64,000 nt of DNA from Micromonospora craniellae (lineage in GTDB: Bacteria; Actinomycetota; Actinomycetes; Mycobacteriales; Micromonosporaceae): NCBI RefSeq assembly GCF_014764405.1, contig NZ_CP061725.1, positions 2,480,001 through 2,544,000 of the forward strand, given 5' to 3'. The notes below the pieces were generated by a model. That model was given only the letters and a program-made list of their open reading frames with translations, searched no databases and had not been told where the DNA came from. Shown piece after piece: positions 18,508-27,588 of the stretch (position 1 is its first letter; each line of letters starts with the position of its first letter). The position numbers were made by a program, and so were the translations under genes.

Positions 18508-19271
18508 TTCTCAGTGCCCTTCAGGGTGGTCTCCTCGGCGGCCAGCTCACGCACCGGAAGGACGTCCGGCGTGCTCCGGTCACTCAGCCGGCCGTCCGGC
18601 AGACGTGCCGGGGTGGCCACCGACGAGGAGGTGGCGAAGACACCCGGGCCGGGCTTCGGGCCGGGGTAGTTGCCCGGCGCGAAGCGGGCCTTCATGGTGG
18701 CCACCTGGTCGCGCTTGTCCTCCTTGCGCCGCTCGATGTGCGCCAGGATCATGCCGCCGATGGTGGCGGTGATCAGCAGCGCGGCGGTGAGCTCGAAGGC
18801 GAAGATGTAGTCGGTGAAGAGCAACCGGGCGATGCCCTCCACGTTGCCGCCCGCGTTGGCCTCCTCCAGACCCACCGCGACGGTGCCCTGGGTGGCCCGG
18901 TAGACCCCGCTGCCGAGCAGGGCGGCGAAGCCGACGCCCAGCCCGACCGCGGCGATCCGCTGGCCCCGCAGCACCTCGATCAGCGAGTCGGAGGCGTCTC
19001 GCCCCACGAGCATCAGCACGAACAGGAAGAGCATCATGATCGCGCCGGTGTAGACGATGATCTGCACCATGCCGATGAACGGCCCGGCCTGGAGCACATA
19101 GAACACACCCAGGCTGAGCATGGTCAGCACCAGCCAGAGCGCCGAGTGCACCGCGTTGCGCGCCGCGACCATGCCGATCGCGCCGGCCAGCGCCAGCGGG
19201 GCGAGGATCCAGAAGGCCACCGCCTCGCCGCCGGAGACCGCACCCGCGGCGAGCACCGTCGACGTGGTCAT
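18504..19271 (-). CDS. nuoJ: NADH-quinone oxidoreductase subunit J
   Basis: A 255-residue membrane subunit with five N-terminal helices and the conserved QIIVYTGAIMMLFLF segment containing the pi-bulge helix. A polar C-terminal tail of about 80 residues extends beyond the bacterial minimum, as seen in actinobacterial NuoJ. The ATG at 19271 overlaps the nuoI stop (ATGA); the longer frame upstream is nuoI in another phase. Confidence 0.95.
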   Translation of the reverse strand: MTTSTVLAAGAVSGGEAVAFWILAPLALAGAIGMVAARNAVHSALWLVLTMLSLGVFYVLQAGPFIGMVQIIVYTGAIMMLFLFVLMLVGRDASDSLIEVLRGQRIAAVGLGVGFAALLGSGVYRATQGTVAVGLEEANAGGNVEGIARLLFTDYIFAFELTAALLITATIGGMILAHIERRKEDKRDQVATMKARFAPGNYPGPKPGPGVFATSSSVATPARLPDGRLSDRSTPDVLPVRELAAEETTLKGTEK

Positions 19272-19909
19272 GCCGTCTCTCCCTTGTCCGCCTCGGCCCG
19301 CTGGGCGGCCTGCTCGGCACCGGGGAAGGTGACGCCCGGGTGCTCGTCCAGCTGGTACCGCCCCGGCCCCATCGGCGAGCGCTCGGCGCCGGCCGAGGTG
19401 CCCGGGTTGGTCAGGCTGCCGACGTAGTAGTCCTTCTCGCTGTCGCCCAGACGCATCGGGTGCGGCGGCTGCTCCATCCCCGGCAGCAGCGGCGCGAGCA
19501 GCTGCTCCTTGGTGAAGATCAGGTCCTGCCGGTTGTCCCGGGCCAGCTCGTACTCGTTGCTCATGGTCAACGAGCGGGTCGGGCACGCCTCGATGCACAG
19601 CCCGCAGAAGATGCAGCGGGCGTAGTTGATCTGGTAGTTGCTGGCGTACCGCTCACCCGGCGAAAAGCGCTGCTCGTCGGTGTTGTCGCCACCCTCGACG
19701 TAGATCGCGTCCGCCGGGCAGGCCCAGGCGCACAACTCACAGCCGATGCACTTCTCCAGGCCGTCCGGATGCCGATTGAGGATGTGCCGGCCGTGGTAGC
19801 GCGGCGCCGGCTTCGGCGGGGAGAAGGGGTAGTCGGTGGTGACGACCTTCTTGAACATGTGCGAGAAGGTGACCCCGAAGCCCTTGAACGTTCCGGTGAT
19901 CGCGCCCAC
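19268..19909 (-). CDS. nuoI: NADH-quinone oxidoreductase subunit I (2x[4Fe-4S])
   Basis: A 213-residue ferredoxin-like subunit carrying clusters N6a and N6b. Both CxxCxxCxxxCP motifs are present (CIGCELCAWACP and CIFCGLCIEACP), which pass electrons toward the quinone site. The GTG start at 19909 lies two bases from the nuoH stop. Confidence 0.97.
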   Translation of the reverse strand: MGAITGTFKGFGVTFSHMFKKVVTTDYPFSPPKPAPRYHGRHILNRHPDGLEKCIGCELCAWACPADAIYVEGGDNTDEQRFSPGERYASNYQINYARCIFCGLCIEACPTRSLTMSNEYELARDNRQDLIFTKEQLLAPLLPGMEQPPHPMRLGDSEKDYYVGSLTNPGTSAGAERSPMGPGRYQLDEHPGVTFPGAEQAAQRAEADKGETA

Positions 19910-19910
19910 G

Positions 19911-21272
19911 TCACACCTCCTCAGAGTCCTGGCCGGCGGGAACGTTGGCCGGCTCCCGCTCGGCGACCATGCGCCGGGTACGCGGGCTCGGGGGTACCTG
20001 CAGATCCATTGGCGGCAGCGGGAAGCTGCCCTGCGGCCGGTTCTCGACCTGCTCGGCGACGGTCGCCTTCGGCTGCGGCTTACGGCTCGGCCAGAACATC
20101 GCGGCCAGCAGCACGATCCCGGCCGGGATGCCGATGGCCCACAGGCGACCCGTGGTGTCCCAGTCGCCGATGGTGCGGTACCAGCCCAGGACCACGATCC
20201 AGACCAGGCTGATCGGGATCAGCACCTTCCAGCCGAGTCGCATGAGCTGGTCGTAACGCAGCCGGGGCAGCGTGCCGCGCAGCCAGACGAAGACGAACAC
20301 CAGCAGGATGACCTTGCCGAAGAACCAGAGCAGCGGCCACCAACCGGAGTTGGCGCCCGACCACAGGCTGATCGGCCACGGTGCGTACCAGCCGCCCAGG
20401 AAGAGGGTGACGGTGAAGGCCGACATGGTCACCATCGCCACGTACTCGCTGAGCATGATCAGCGCGAACTTCAGCGAGCTGTACTCGGTCATGAAGCCGG
20501 CCACCAGCTCCGACTCCGCCTCCGGCAGGTCGAACGGCGGCCGGTTCGTCTCACCGACGATGGAGATGAAGAAGACGATGAAGCTCGGGAACAGCAGCAG
20601 CGCGTACCAGCCGGGCGCCGGGACGTCGAAGCCGAAGAGGTTCACCTGCGTGCCGTTGCCCTGCGCGGCCACGATCTCCGAGGTGGACATCGTGCCGGCG
20701 AGCATGAACACCGCCACGATGGACAACCCCAGCGACACCTCGTACGAGATGAGCTGGGCGGTGGAGCGCAGACCACCGAGCAGCGGGTACGTCGAGCCGG
20801 AGGCCCAGCCCGCGAGCACGATGCCGTAGACCGCCAGCGAGGACAGGGCGAGCACCACCAGCACCGCCACCGGCACGTCGGTGACCTGCAACGGCGTCTG
20901 GTGGCCGAAGATGCTCACCATGGGGCCGAAGGGGATCACCGACAGCGCGGTGACCGCGCAGATCACCGAGATGGCCGGCGCGAAGAAGTAGATGACCTTG
21001 TCCGCCGACTTGGGGAGAATGTCCTCCTTGAAGGCCATCTTCAGACCGTCGGCGAGCGTCTGCAGCAGACCGAACGGGCCGAGCTGGTTCGGACCTGGCC
21101 GCACCGCCATCCGGCCCACCACTCGCCGCTCGAACCAGACGCCCAGCAGCGTGCCGAGCAGGGCGACGAGGAAGGCAAAGACGATCTTGCCGAGGACCAG
21201 CCACCACGGGTCGTGGCCGAAGTCGGTCAGCGACGGCGCCTGGGCGTGGAGCGAGTGACTCACTGGGCCCAC
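19911..21272 (-). CDS. nuoH: NADH-quinone oxidoreductase subunit H
   Basis: A 453-residue membrane subunit that forms much of the quinone-binding chamber. The typical ERRVVGRMAVRPGPNQLGPFG segment (shown here in part: RMAVRPGPNQLGPFG) and ETNRPPFDLPEAESELVAG loop are present. A C-terminal polar extension of about 70 residues follows. GTG 21272 is preceded by GAAAGG from the intergenic cassette after nuoG. Confidence 0.96.
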   Translation of the reverse strand: MGPVSHSLHAQAPSLTDFGHDPWWLVLGKIVFAFLVALLGTLLGVWFERRVVGRMAVRPGPNQLGPFGLLQTLADGLKMAFKEDILPKSADKVIYFFAPAISVICAVTALSVIPFGPMVSIFGHQTPLQVTDVPVAVLVVLALSSLAVYGIVLAGWASGSTYPLLGGLRSTAQLISYEVSLGLSIVAVFMLAGTMSTSEIVAAQGNGTQVNLFGFDVPAPGWYALLLFPSFIVFFISIVGETNRPPFDLPEAESELVAGFMTEYSSLKFALIMLSEYVAMVTMSAFTVTLFLGGWYAPWPISLWSGANSGWWPLLWFFGKVILLVFVFVWLRGTLPRLRYDQLMRLGWKVLIPISLVWIVVLGWYRTIGDWDTTGRLWAIGIPAGIVLLAAMFWPSRKPQPKATVAEQVENRPQGSFPLPPMDLQVPPSPRTRRMVAEREPANVPAGQDSEEV

Positions 21273-21297
21273 CTTTCGTTCCCGACTGCGGGGCTCA
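21273..21297 (-). repeat. Short copy of the nuo intergenic cassette (nuoG/nuoH)
   Basis: On the minus strand the nuoG stop codon TGA is followed directly by GCCCCGCAGTCGGGAACGAAAGG, a shortened copy of the cassette seen at three other nuo junctions. It leads straight into the nuoH start. Confidence 0.75.
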
Positions 21298-23790
21298 CTG
21301 GTTACCCCCGGCGGAGTTGAGCAGCGGGCCCGAACGGCCGGCCGCGTCGGCGGCGACCGGCTCGGCCGTACCGGGGGCGGAGAGCCGGACCACCGAACCG
21401 GAGGTCGCGCCCAGGCTGCGCCGTACCGTCGAGCCGGGCGAGTTGGTGGGCAGCCAGACCACGCCGTCCGGCATCTCGGTGATCGCCGCCGGCAGAGTCA
21501 GTGCCCCCCGGTCGGTACCCACCGTCACCGGGTCGCCGTCGGCGATGCCGAGCGCCTCCGCGCTGCCCTTGCCCAGCCGGACCACCGGCGGACGGGCGGT
21601 GCCGCCCAGGTGCTCGTCACCGTCGATGAGGCTGCCCAGGTCAAGCAGTTGGTGCCAGGTCGCCAGGACCGCCTCGCCGGGCGCGAGCTGCCGGTCGGCG
21701 CCCGGCTCGACGCTCGGCGCGGTCGGCCGCGGCACCCGGGTCGCCGGCAGGCCGCCCAGCTCACGCCGCACGGAGAGCACGTCACCGGTGCCCAGCCGCA
21801 CGTCCAGCTGGGCGGCGAGCGCGTCGAGCACCCGACCGTCGGTCATCGCGGCGGTGTTCAGGACCGCGTCGAACGGACGCAGCCGGCCCTCCCAGTCCAG
21901 GAAGCTGCCGGCCTTCTCGACCACCGGGGCGACCGGCAGGACCACGTTCGCCCGCCGGGTCACCGCGCTGGCCCGCAGCTCCAGGCTGACCAGGAACGGC
22001 ACCGCGTCGAGGGCCTGCTCGGCCAGGCGCGGGTCGGCCAGGTCGGCCGGGTCGACGCCGGCCACCACCAGCGCGCCGATCCGGCCTTCGGCGGCGGCGG
22101 CGAGGATGCCGTCGGTGTCCCGCCCGGCCTGGCTCGGGATCACCCCGGCCGGGATGTCCCACGCCTCGCCCACCTCGGCCCGCGCCGTCGGTTCGGTGAC
22201 CAGCCGGCCACCGGGCAGCAGGTTGGGCAGGCAGCCGGTGTCGACGGCACCCCGGTCACCGGCGCGTCGCGGCACCCAGGCCAGCTTCGCGCCGGTACGC
22301 GCGGCCACCTCGGCGGCGGCGGAGAGACCACCGGGCACCGAGGCCAGCCGCTCGCCGACGATCAGGATCGCACCCGGAGCGCTCAGCGCCTCGGCGACCG
22401 TGGCGTGCTCGGCGAGCACCCCGGCCTCCTCACCCGGCACCACTCGGGCCAGCTTGGCACCGAGCTTCTCCAGACCACGGGTGGCGAACGGCGCGATCGC
22501 GTACACCTTGAGCCTGTTCTTCAGGTACGCCTTGCGCATCCGCAGGAAGAGGATCGGGCACTCCTCCTCCGGCTCCAGGCCGACCAGCACCACGGCGGGG
22601 GCGTTCTCGACGTCGGTGTAGGTGACGTCGGTGCTGCCGGCGACGTTGCTGGCCAGGAAGTCGGCCTCCTCACGGGAGGCCGGGCGGGCGCGGAAGTCGA
22701 TGTCGTTGGTGTGCAGCGCGATCCGGGCGAACTTCGCGTACGCGTAGGCGTCCTCGACGGTCAGCCGGCCGCCGGTGAGCACCGCCGAACCCTGGCCGCC
22801 GTCCCGAGCGGCGCGCAGCCCCTCGGCGGCGACGCTGAGCGCCTCGCTCCAGGACGCCTCGCGCAGCTCACCAGTGCGCTCGTCGCGGACCAGCGGAGTG
22901 GTCAGCCGGTCGGTGGCACGGGCGTACTGGAAGCCCCACCGGCCCTTGTCGCAGTTCCACTCCTCGTTGACCTGCGGGTCGTCGCCGGCCAGCCGGCGCA
23001 TCACCTTGCCGCGACGCCAGTCGGTGCGCTGGGCGCAGCCGGCCGAGCAGTGCTCGCAGACGCTCGGGCTGGAGACCAGGTCGAACGGGCGGGCGCGGAA
23101 ACGGTACTGGGTGCCGGTCAGCGCGCCCACCGGGCAGATCTGCACGGTGTTGCCGGAGAAGTACGAGTTGAACGGGACATCACCGGCGTCGCCTTCCTCG
23201 CCGTACTCCTCGTCCCGGTAAATGTTGATTTCCTCGGCGGACGACCGGTTCATCAGGTCGATGAACTTGTCGCCGGCGATCTCCTCGGTGAACCGGGTGC
23301 AGCGCTGGCAGAGCACGCAGCGCTCGCGGTCGAGCAGCACCTGGGTGCTGATCGGCAGCGGCTTCGGGTACTCCCGCTTGTGCTCGTGGAACCGCGAGTC
23401 GGTGCGGCCGGTCGACATCGCCTGGTTCTGCAGCGGGCACTCACCGCCCTTGTCGCACATCGGGCAGTCGAGAGGGTGGTTGACCAGGAGCAGCTCCATG
23501 ATCCCCTCCTGCGCCTTCTTGGCGACCGGAGAGCTGAGCTGGGTACGGACGACCATGCCCTCGGCCACCGTCTGGGTACAGGAGGCGACCGGCTTACGCT
23601 GCCCCTCCACCTCGACCAGGCACTGGCGGCAGGCACCGGCCGGCGCCAGCAGCGGGTGGTCACAGAAGCGGGGGATCTCCGTGCCGATCTGCTCGGCGAC
23701 ACGGATCAGCAGCGCCCCCTTCGGGGCGGTGACCTCGACGCCATCGATGGTCAGCGTGACCGTCTCGGTCGACTTGGCAACGTCCGTCAC
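21295..23790 (-). CDS. nuoG: NADH-quinone oxidoreductase subunit G
   Basis: This 831-residue Fe-S subunit begins with a [2Fe-2S] ferredoxin domain (CDHPLLAPAGACRQC). The CPMCDKGGECPLQ, CVLCQRC and CPVGALT motifs for clusters N4/N5 and the molybdopterin-oxidoreductase-like region follow (CEHCSAGC). The His-ligand segment around FHEHKREYPKP is present. It lies in the peripheral arm and relays electrons from NuoE/F. Its GTG start is served by GAAAGG from the cassette after nuoF. Confidence 0.96.
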   Translation of the reverse strand: MTDVAKSTETVTLTIDGVEVTAPKGALLIRVAEQIGTEIPRFCDHPLLAPAGACRQCLVEVEGQRKPVASCTQTVAEGMVVRTQLSSPVAKKAQEGIMELLLVNHPLDCPMCDKGGECPLQNQAMSTGRTDSRFHEHKREYPKPLPISTQVLLDRERCVLCQRCTRFTEEIAGDKFIDLMNRSSAEEINIYRDEEYGEEGDAGDVPFNSYFSGNTVQICPVGALTGTQYRFRARPFDLVSSPSVCEHCSAGCAQRTDWRRGKVMRRLAGDDPQVNEEWNCDKGRWGFQYARATDRLTTPLVRDERTGELREASWSEALSVAAEGLRAARDGGQGSAVLTGGRLTVEDAYAYAKFARIALHTNDIDFRARPASREEADFLASNVAGSTDVTYTDVENAPAVVLVGLEPEEECPILFLRMRKAYLKNRLKVYAIAPFATRGLEKLGAKLARVVPGEEAGVLAEHATVAEALSAPGAILIVGERLASVPGGLSAAAEVAARTGAKLAWVPRRAGDRGAVDTGCLPNLLPGGRLVTEPTARAEVGEAWDIPAGVIPSQAGRDTDGILAAAAEGRIGALVVAGVDPADLADPRLAEQALDAVPFLVSLELRASAVTRRANVVLPVAPVVEKAGSFLDWEGRLRPFDAVLNTAAMTDGRVLDALAAQLDVRLGTGDVLSVRRELGGLPATRVPRPTAPSVEPGADRQLAPGEAVLATWHQLLDLGSLIDGDEHLGGTARPPVVRLGKGSAEALGIADGDPVTVGTDRGALTLPAAITEMPDGVVWLPTNSPGSTVRRSLGATSGSVVRLSAPGTAEPVAADAAGRSGPLLNSAGGNQ

Positions 23791-23796
23791 TGTGCT

Positions 23797-23850
23797 CGCC
23801 TTTCGCTCGCGGCTGCGGGGCTCGCTCCGCTCACTCCTCGCACTCGCATC
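23797..23850 (-). repeat. nuo intergenic cassette (nuoF/nuoG)
   Basis: From the nuoF stop codon to just before the nuoG start, the minus strand reads GTGCGAGGAGTGAGCGGAGC, then GAGCCCCGCAGCCGCGAGCG, then AAAGG. This is a full-length copy of the cassette, carrying the ribosome site for nuoG. Confidence 0.85.
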
Positions 23851-25165
23851 AGTGGGCTCCCACCAACTGCTTGTCGGACAACTTCGGCGCGGTCCGTCCC
23901 TCGATGTAGTCGAGGTAGTCCTGCTTGAAGTACTTCAGGGACGAGGTCACCGGGCTGGTGGCGCCGTCACCCAGACCGCAGAACGAGCGGCCGAGGATGT
24001 TGTCGCAGGTGTCGAGCAGGGTGTCCAGGTCGTCGTGGGTGCCCTGGCCGGCCAGGATGCGCCGGTAGACCCGGACCATCCAGTAGTTGCCCTCCCGGCA
24101 CGGGGTGCACTTGCCGCACGACTCGTGGTGATAGAACTCCAGCCAGCGGTAGGTCGCGTAGACCGGGCAGTCCTGGTCGGAGAAGATCTGCGTGGCCGTG
24201 GTGCCGAGGATCGATCCGGCGCCGGCCACCCCCTCGAAGTCCAGCGGCACGTCCAGGTGCTCGGCGGTGAGCAGCGGGGTGGACGAGCCGCCCGGCGTCC
24301 AGAACTTCAGGTTGTGCCCGGGCTGCATCCCACCGGCCAACTCCAGCAGTTCGCGCAGGGTGATGCCCATCGAGCACTCGAACTGGCCGGGGTTGGCGAT
24401 CCGGCCGGAGAGCGAATAGATCATCGGCCCGGAGGACTTCTCCGTGCCCATGGTCTTCCACCACTCGGCACCACCGAGCACGATGTACGGCACGCTTGCG
24501 ATGGTGCCGACGTTGTTGACCACGGTGGGGCTGGCGTACAGGCCGTGGGTCGCCGGGAACGGCGGGCGCAGCCGGGGCTGGCCCCGGAAGCCCTCCAGCG
24601 AGTCCAGCAGCGCCGTCTCCTCGCCGCAGATGTATGCCCCGGCGCCCGAGTGCACCACCAGGTCCAGGTCGAAGCCGGAGCCGAGGATGTCGCGCCCGAG
24701 GTAGCCCTTGGCGTACGCCTCGTTCACCGCGTTGCGCAGCCGACGCGCCGCGTGCACGGCCTCGCCCCGGATGTAGATGTAGGCCCGGCTGGCCCGGATC
24801 GCGTACGACGCGATGATCACGCCCTCGACCAGCGAGTGCGGGTCGTGCGTCATCAGCGGCAGGTCCTTGCAGGTGCCCGGCTCGCCCTCGTCGGCATTGA
24901 CCACGAGGTAGTGCGGCTTGCCGTCGCCCTGCGGGATGAAGCCCCACTTGAGCCCGGTCGGGAAGCCGGCACCGCCGCGACCGCGCAGCCCGGAGTCCTT
25001 GATGAGCTGGATCAGGTCGTCCGGGTGCGCCTTGACCGCCTTGCGCAGCGCGGCGTACCCGTCGAGCTTCTCGTAGGTGCCGATCCGCCAGGCGTCCGGC
25101 GACAGCCAGCGCTTGGTGAGCACCGGCGTCAGCTTGGCCAGGATCTCCGGCCGAGGCGTGGTCAC
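23849..25165 (-). CDS. nuoF: NADH-quinone oxidoreductase subunit F
   Basis: The 438-residue NADH- and FMN-binding subunit. The nucleotide loop GLRGRGGAGFPTGLKWG and the N3 [4Fe-4S] ligands in SCGKCTPCREG with a distal Cys near SFCGLGD are all visible. It oxidises NADH and passes electrons to NuoE/NuoG clusters. It overlaps nuoE by four bases. Confidence 0.97.
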   Translation of the reverse strand: MTTPRPEILAKLTPVLTKRWLSPDAWRIGTYEKLDGYAALRKAVKAHPDDLIQLIKDSGLRGRGGAGFPTGLKWGFIPQGDGKPHYLVVNADEGEPGTCKDLPLMTHDPHSLVEGVIIASYAIRASRAYIYIRGEAVHAARRLRNAVNEAYAKGYLGRDILGSGFDLDLVVHSGAGAYICGEETALLDSLEGFRGQPRLRPPFPATHGLYASPTVVNNVGTIASVPYIVLGGAEWWKTMGTEKSSGPMIYSLSGRIANPGQFECSMGITLRELLELAGGMQPGHNLKFWTPGGSSTPLLTAEHLDVPLDFEGVAGAGSILGTTATQIFSDQDCPVYATYRWLEFYHHESCGKCTPCREGNYWMVRVYRRILAGQGTHDDLDTLLDTCDNILGRSFCGLGDGATSPVTSSLKYFKQDYLDYIEGRTAPKLSDKQLVGAH

Positions 25166-26208
25166 TTCTGAGCCCCCTTGTCGTTCGCGGAGCCCTGGCC
25201 ACCGCCGGACGACTCCGCCTCGCTGAGGTTGCGCTCCTGAGCCTCGGCGTCGTCGCCGGCAGGCTTGGCGTCACCGGCGGGCCGGTTGGCCGCCGCCCCG
25301 GCGGCCTCCGCCGCCCGGGCATCGCTCGACGTGGGCGCCGCCCCGTCCACCGGCACCTTGGTGCCGGGAGCGTCCGGCACGGCCGTCTTGGCGTCCGGCT
25401 GCCGGGTCTCGGCGGTACGCACCTGCGGCGACTTACGGTCCGGCGCGGGTACGTCGGGAGCCGTGGTGCCGGTCGGCGCGAACTTGGCCGGGGTGGCCGG
25501 GGCCGGCTTGTCACCGGCCTTGCCGCTGCGGATCGGGGTGTTCGGGTCGAAGCCCGGCACCGAGATGCCGTGCTGCTCGGCCAGCCGCAGACCGCGCAGG
25601 CTCGGCTCACCCGGCACGCCGTCGGCGACCGCACCCTCACGCTCGTCGGCGAAGCCGGCCAGTTGCACCGACATCTCCTTGAGCGTGCAGAGGCGGGCAC
25701 CCCGGCTCGGGGTGGGCCGCCCACCGGCGCGCAGCTCGTCGACCAGACCGACCGCGCGCTGCGGGTCGACGCCGTCGAAGAAGTCGTAGTTGACCGTCAT
25801 CACCGGGCCGTAGTCACAGGCGGCCAGGCACTCGGCGTGTTCGAGGGTGATCGTGCCGTCCTCGGTGGTCTCGTCGTGCCCGACACCCAGGTGCTCGGTG
25901 AGGGCGTCGTAGACCTCCTGGCCACCGAGGACGTTGCACATGGTGTTGGTGCAGACGCTGACCAGCCAGTCACCGGTGGGCCGGCGCTTGTACATGGTGT
26001 AGAAGCTGGCCACGGCACCGACCTGAGCCTTGTTCAGGCCGAGCACCTCGGCGCAGAACGCCACCCCGGCCGGGGAGACGTACCCCTCCTCGGACTGCAC
26101 CAGGTGCAGCAGCGGCAGCAGCGCCGAGCGGGACCGGTCGGCCGGGTAACGGGCGATGATCTCCCGCGCCCGAGCCCGCGTCTGGTCCGTGAAAACAGTC
26201 GTGCTCAC
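25162..26208 (-). CDS. nuoE: NADH-quinone oxidoreductase subunit E with long C-terminal extension
   Basis: The N-terminal ~165 residues are the normal thioredoxin-like [2Fe-2S] subunit with ligands in CTNTMCNVLG and CLAACDYGPV (C-x4-C plus C-x3-C). The protein continues to 348 residues. The extra ~150 residues are rich in Pro, Ala, Thr and Lys and look unstructured, a feature I associate with actinobacterial NuoE. Overlaps nuoD and nuoF by four bases each. Confidence 0.93.
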   Translation of the reverse strand: MSTTVFTDQTRARAREIIARYPADRSRSALLPLLHLVQSEEGYVSPAGVAFCAEVLGLNKAQVGAVASFYTMYKRRPTGDWLVSVCTNTMCNVLGGQEVYDALTEHLGVGHDETTEDGTITLEHAECLAACDYGPVMTVNYDFFDGVDPQRAVGLVDELRAGGRPTPSRGARLCTLKEMSVQLAGFADEREGAVADGVPGEPSLRGLRLAEQHGISVPGFDPNTPIRSGKAGDKPAPATPAKFAPTGTTAPDVPAPDRKSPQVRTAETRQPDAKTAVPDAPGTKVPVDGAAPTSSDARAAEAAGAAANRPAGDAKPAGDDAEAQERNLSEAESSGGGQGSANDKGAQK

Positions 26209-27530
26209 CGGTCACAACCTCCCATGACGGGGTCCAGCGAGGCGCCGCCGGCGATCACGTCGGCGATCAGGCCACCCTCGGCCATCGCCGGCAGGGCCTG
26301 GAGGTTGACGAAGCTCGGCTCCCGGTAGTGCACCCGGTACGGCCGGGTGCCACCGTCGGAGACCGCATGCACACCCAGCTCGCCGCGCGGCGACTCGATG
26401 CCGACGTACACCTGGCCCGGCGGCACCCGGAAGCCCTCCGTCACCAACTTGAAGTGGTGGATCAGGGACTCCATCGACTGGCCCATGATCTTGGCGACGT
26501 GCTCCAGGGAATTGCCCATGCCGTCGACGCCGATGGCGAGCTGCGCCGGCCACGCGATCTTCTTGTCGGCCACCATCACCGGACCGGGCTTGAGTCGGTC
26601 CAGCGCCTGCTCGACGAGCTTGAGCGACTCGCGCATCTCGGCCATCCGGACCAGGTACCGGCCCCAGACGTCGCCGTCGGGGTGCGTCGGCACGTCGAAC
26701 TCGTAGTCCTCGTAGCCGCAGTACGGCATGGTCTTGCGCAGGTCCCAGGCCAGCCCGGCGGAGCGCAGCACCGGCCCGGTCACGCCGAGCGCGACACAGC
26801 CGGTCACGTCGAGCACCGCGACGTTCTGCGTCCGCTCCAGCCAGATCGGCTGCCCGGAGAGCAGGTCCTCGTACTCCTTGAGCCGCTTCGGCAGGAGCTT
26901 GAGGAAGTCCCGGATCTTGACAATCGCCTCGTCCGGCACGTCCTGGGCGACACCGCCCGGCCGGACGTACGCGTGGTTCATCCGCAGGCCGGTGATCAGC
27001 TCGAAGATCTCCAGGATGTACTCGCGCTCCCGGAAGCCGTAGAGCATCATGTTGATCGCGCCAAGTTCCATCGCCGTGGTGGCGACCCAGACCAGGTGCG
27101 AGGAGATCCGGTTCAGCTCCATCATGAGCACCCGGATGGTGGTGGCCCGCTCGGTCACGTCGTCGGTGATGCCGAGCAGCTTCTCCACCGCGAGCGAGTA
27201 CGCCGTCTCGTTGAAGATCGGCGAGAGGTAGTCCATCCGGGTCACGAAGGTCGAGCCCTGGACCCAGTTGCGGTATTCGAGGTTCTTCTCGATGCCGGTG
27301 TGCAGGTAGCCGACGACGGAGCGGGCCTCCCGGACCGTCTCGCCCTCCAGCTCCAGGACCAGCCGCAGCACCCCGTGCGTGGACGGGTGCTGCGGGCCCA
27401 TGTTGACGACGATCCGACCCTCGTTGATCGGGTCGACTCCCGAGACGAGATCGTCCCAGTCCCCGCCCGTGACGGTGAAGACCCGACCTTCGGTGGTCTC
27501 GCGCTCGGTGGCGTAGTTGGACGCGCTCAC
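26205..27530 (-). CDS. nuoD: NADH-quinone oxidoreductase subunit D
   Basis: This 441-residue 49-kDa-type subunit forms the quinone site with NuoB. Visible landmarks are NMGPQHPSTHGVLRL near the N-terminus, YLHTGIEKN, YRVHYREPSF near the C-terminus and the conserved terminal GGCDR (Asp and Arg). GTG start at 27530, with GAAAGG in the cassette upstream. Overlaps nuoE by four bases. Confidence 0.97.
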   Translation of the reverse strand: MSASNYATERETTEGRVFTVTGGDWDDLVSGVDPINEGRIVVNMGPQHPSTHGVLRLVLELEGETVREARSVVGYLHTGIEKNLEYRNWVQGSTFVTRMDYLSPIFNETAYSLAVEKLLGITDDVTERATTIRVLMMELNRISSHLVWVATTAMELGAINMMLYGFREREYILEIFELITGLRMNHAYVRPGGVAQDVPDEAIVKIRDFLKLLPKRLKEYEDLLSGQPIWLERTQNVAVLDVTGCVALGVTGPVLRSAGLAWDLRKTMPYCGYEDYEFDVPTHPDGDVWGRYLVRMAEMRESLKLVEQALDRLKPGPVMVADKKIAWPAQLAIGVDGMGNSLEHVAKIMGQSMESLIHHFKLVTEGFRVPPGQVYVGIESPRGELGVHAVSDGGTRPYRVHYREPSFVNLQALPAMAEGGLIADVIAGGASLDPVMGGCDR

Positions 27531-27532
27531 AG

Positions 27533-27588
27533 TGCCGACCTTTCGTTCGCGACTGCGGGGCTCCGCTTCGCTGCACTCCTCGCGTTCA
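27533..27588 (-). repeat. nuo intergenic cassette (nuoC/nuoD)
   Basis: Immediately at the nuoC stop TGA the minus strand reads ACGCGAGGAGTGCAGCGAAG, then CGGAGCCCCGCAGTCGCGAA, then CGAAAGG, ending at the nuoD ribosome site. It is a full-length copy with two substitutions in the central arm. Confidence 0.85.

Noticed and set aside
13220..26328. Very long plus-strand ORFs antisense to nuo genes
   Set aside because: Artifacts of GC-rich third positions in the minus-strand genes; composition is His/Arg/Gln-rich and matches no family.
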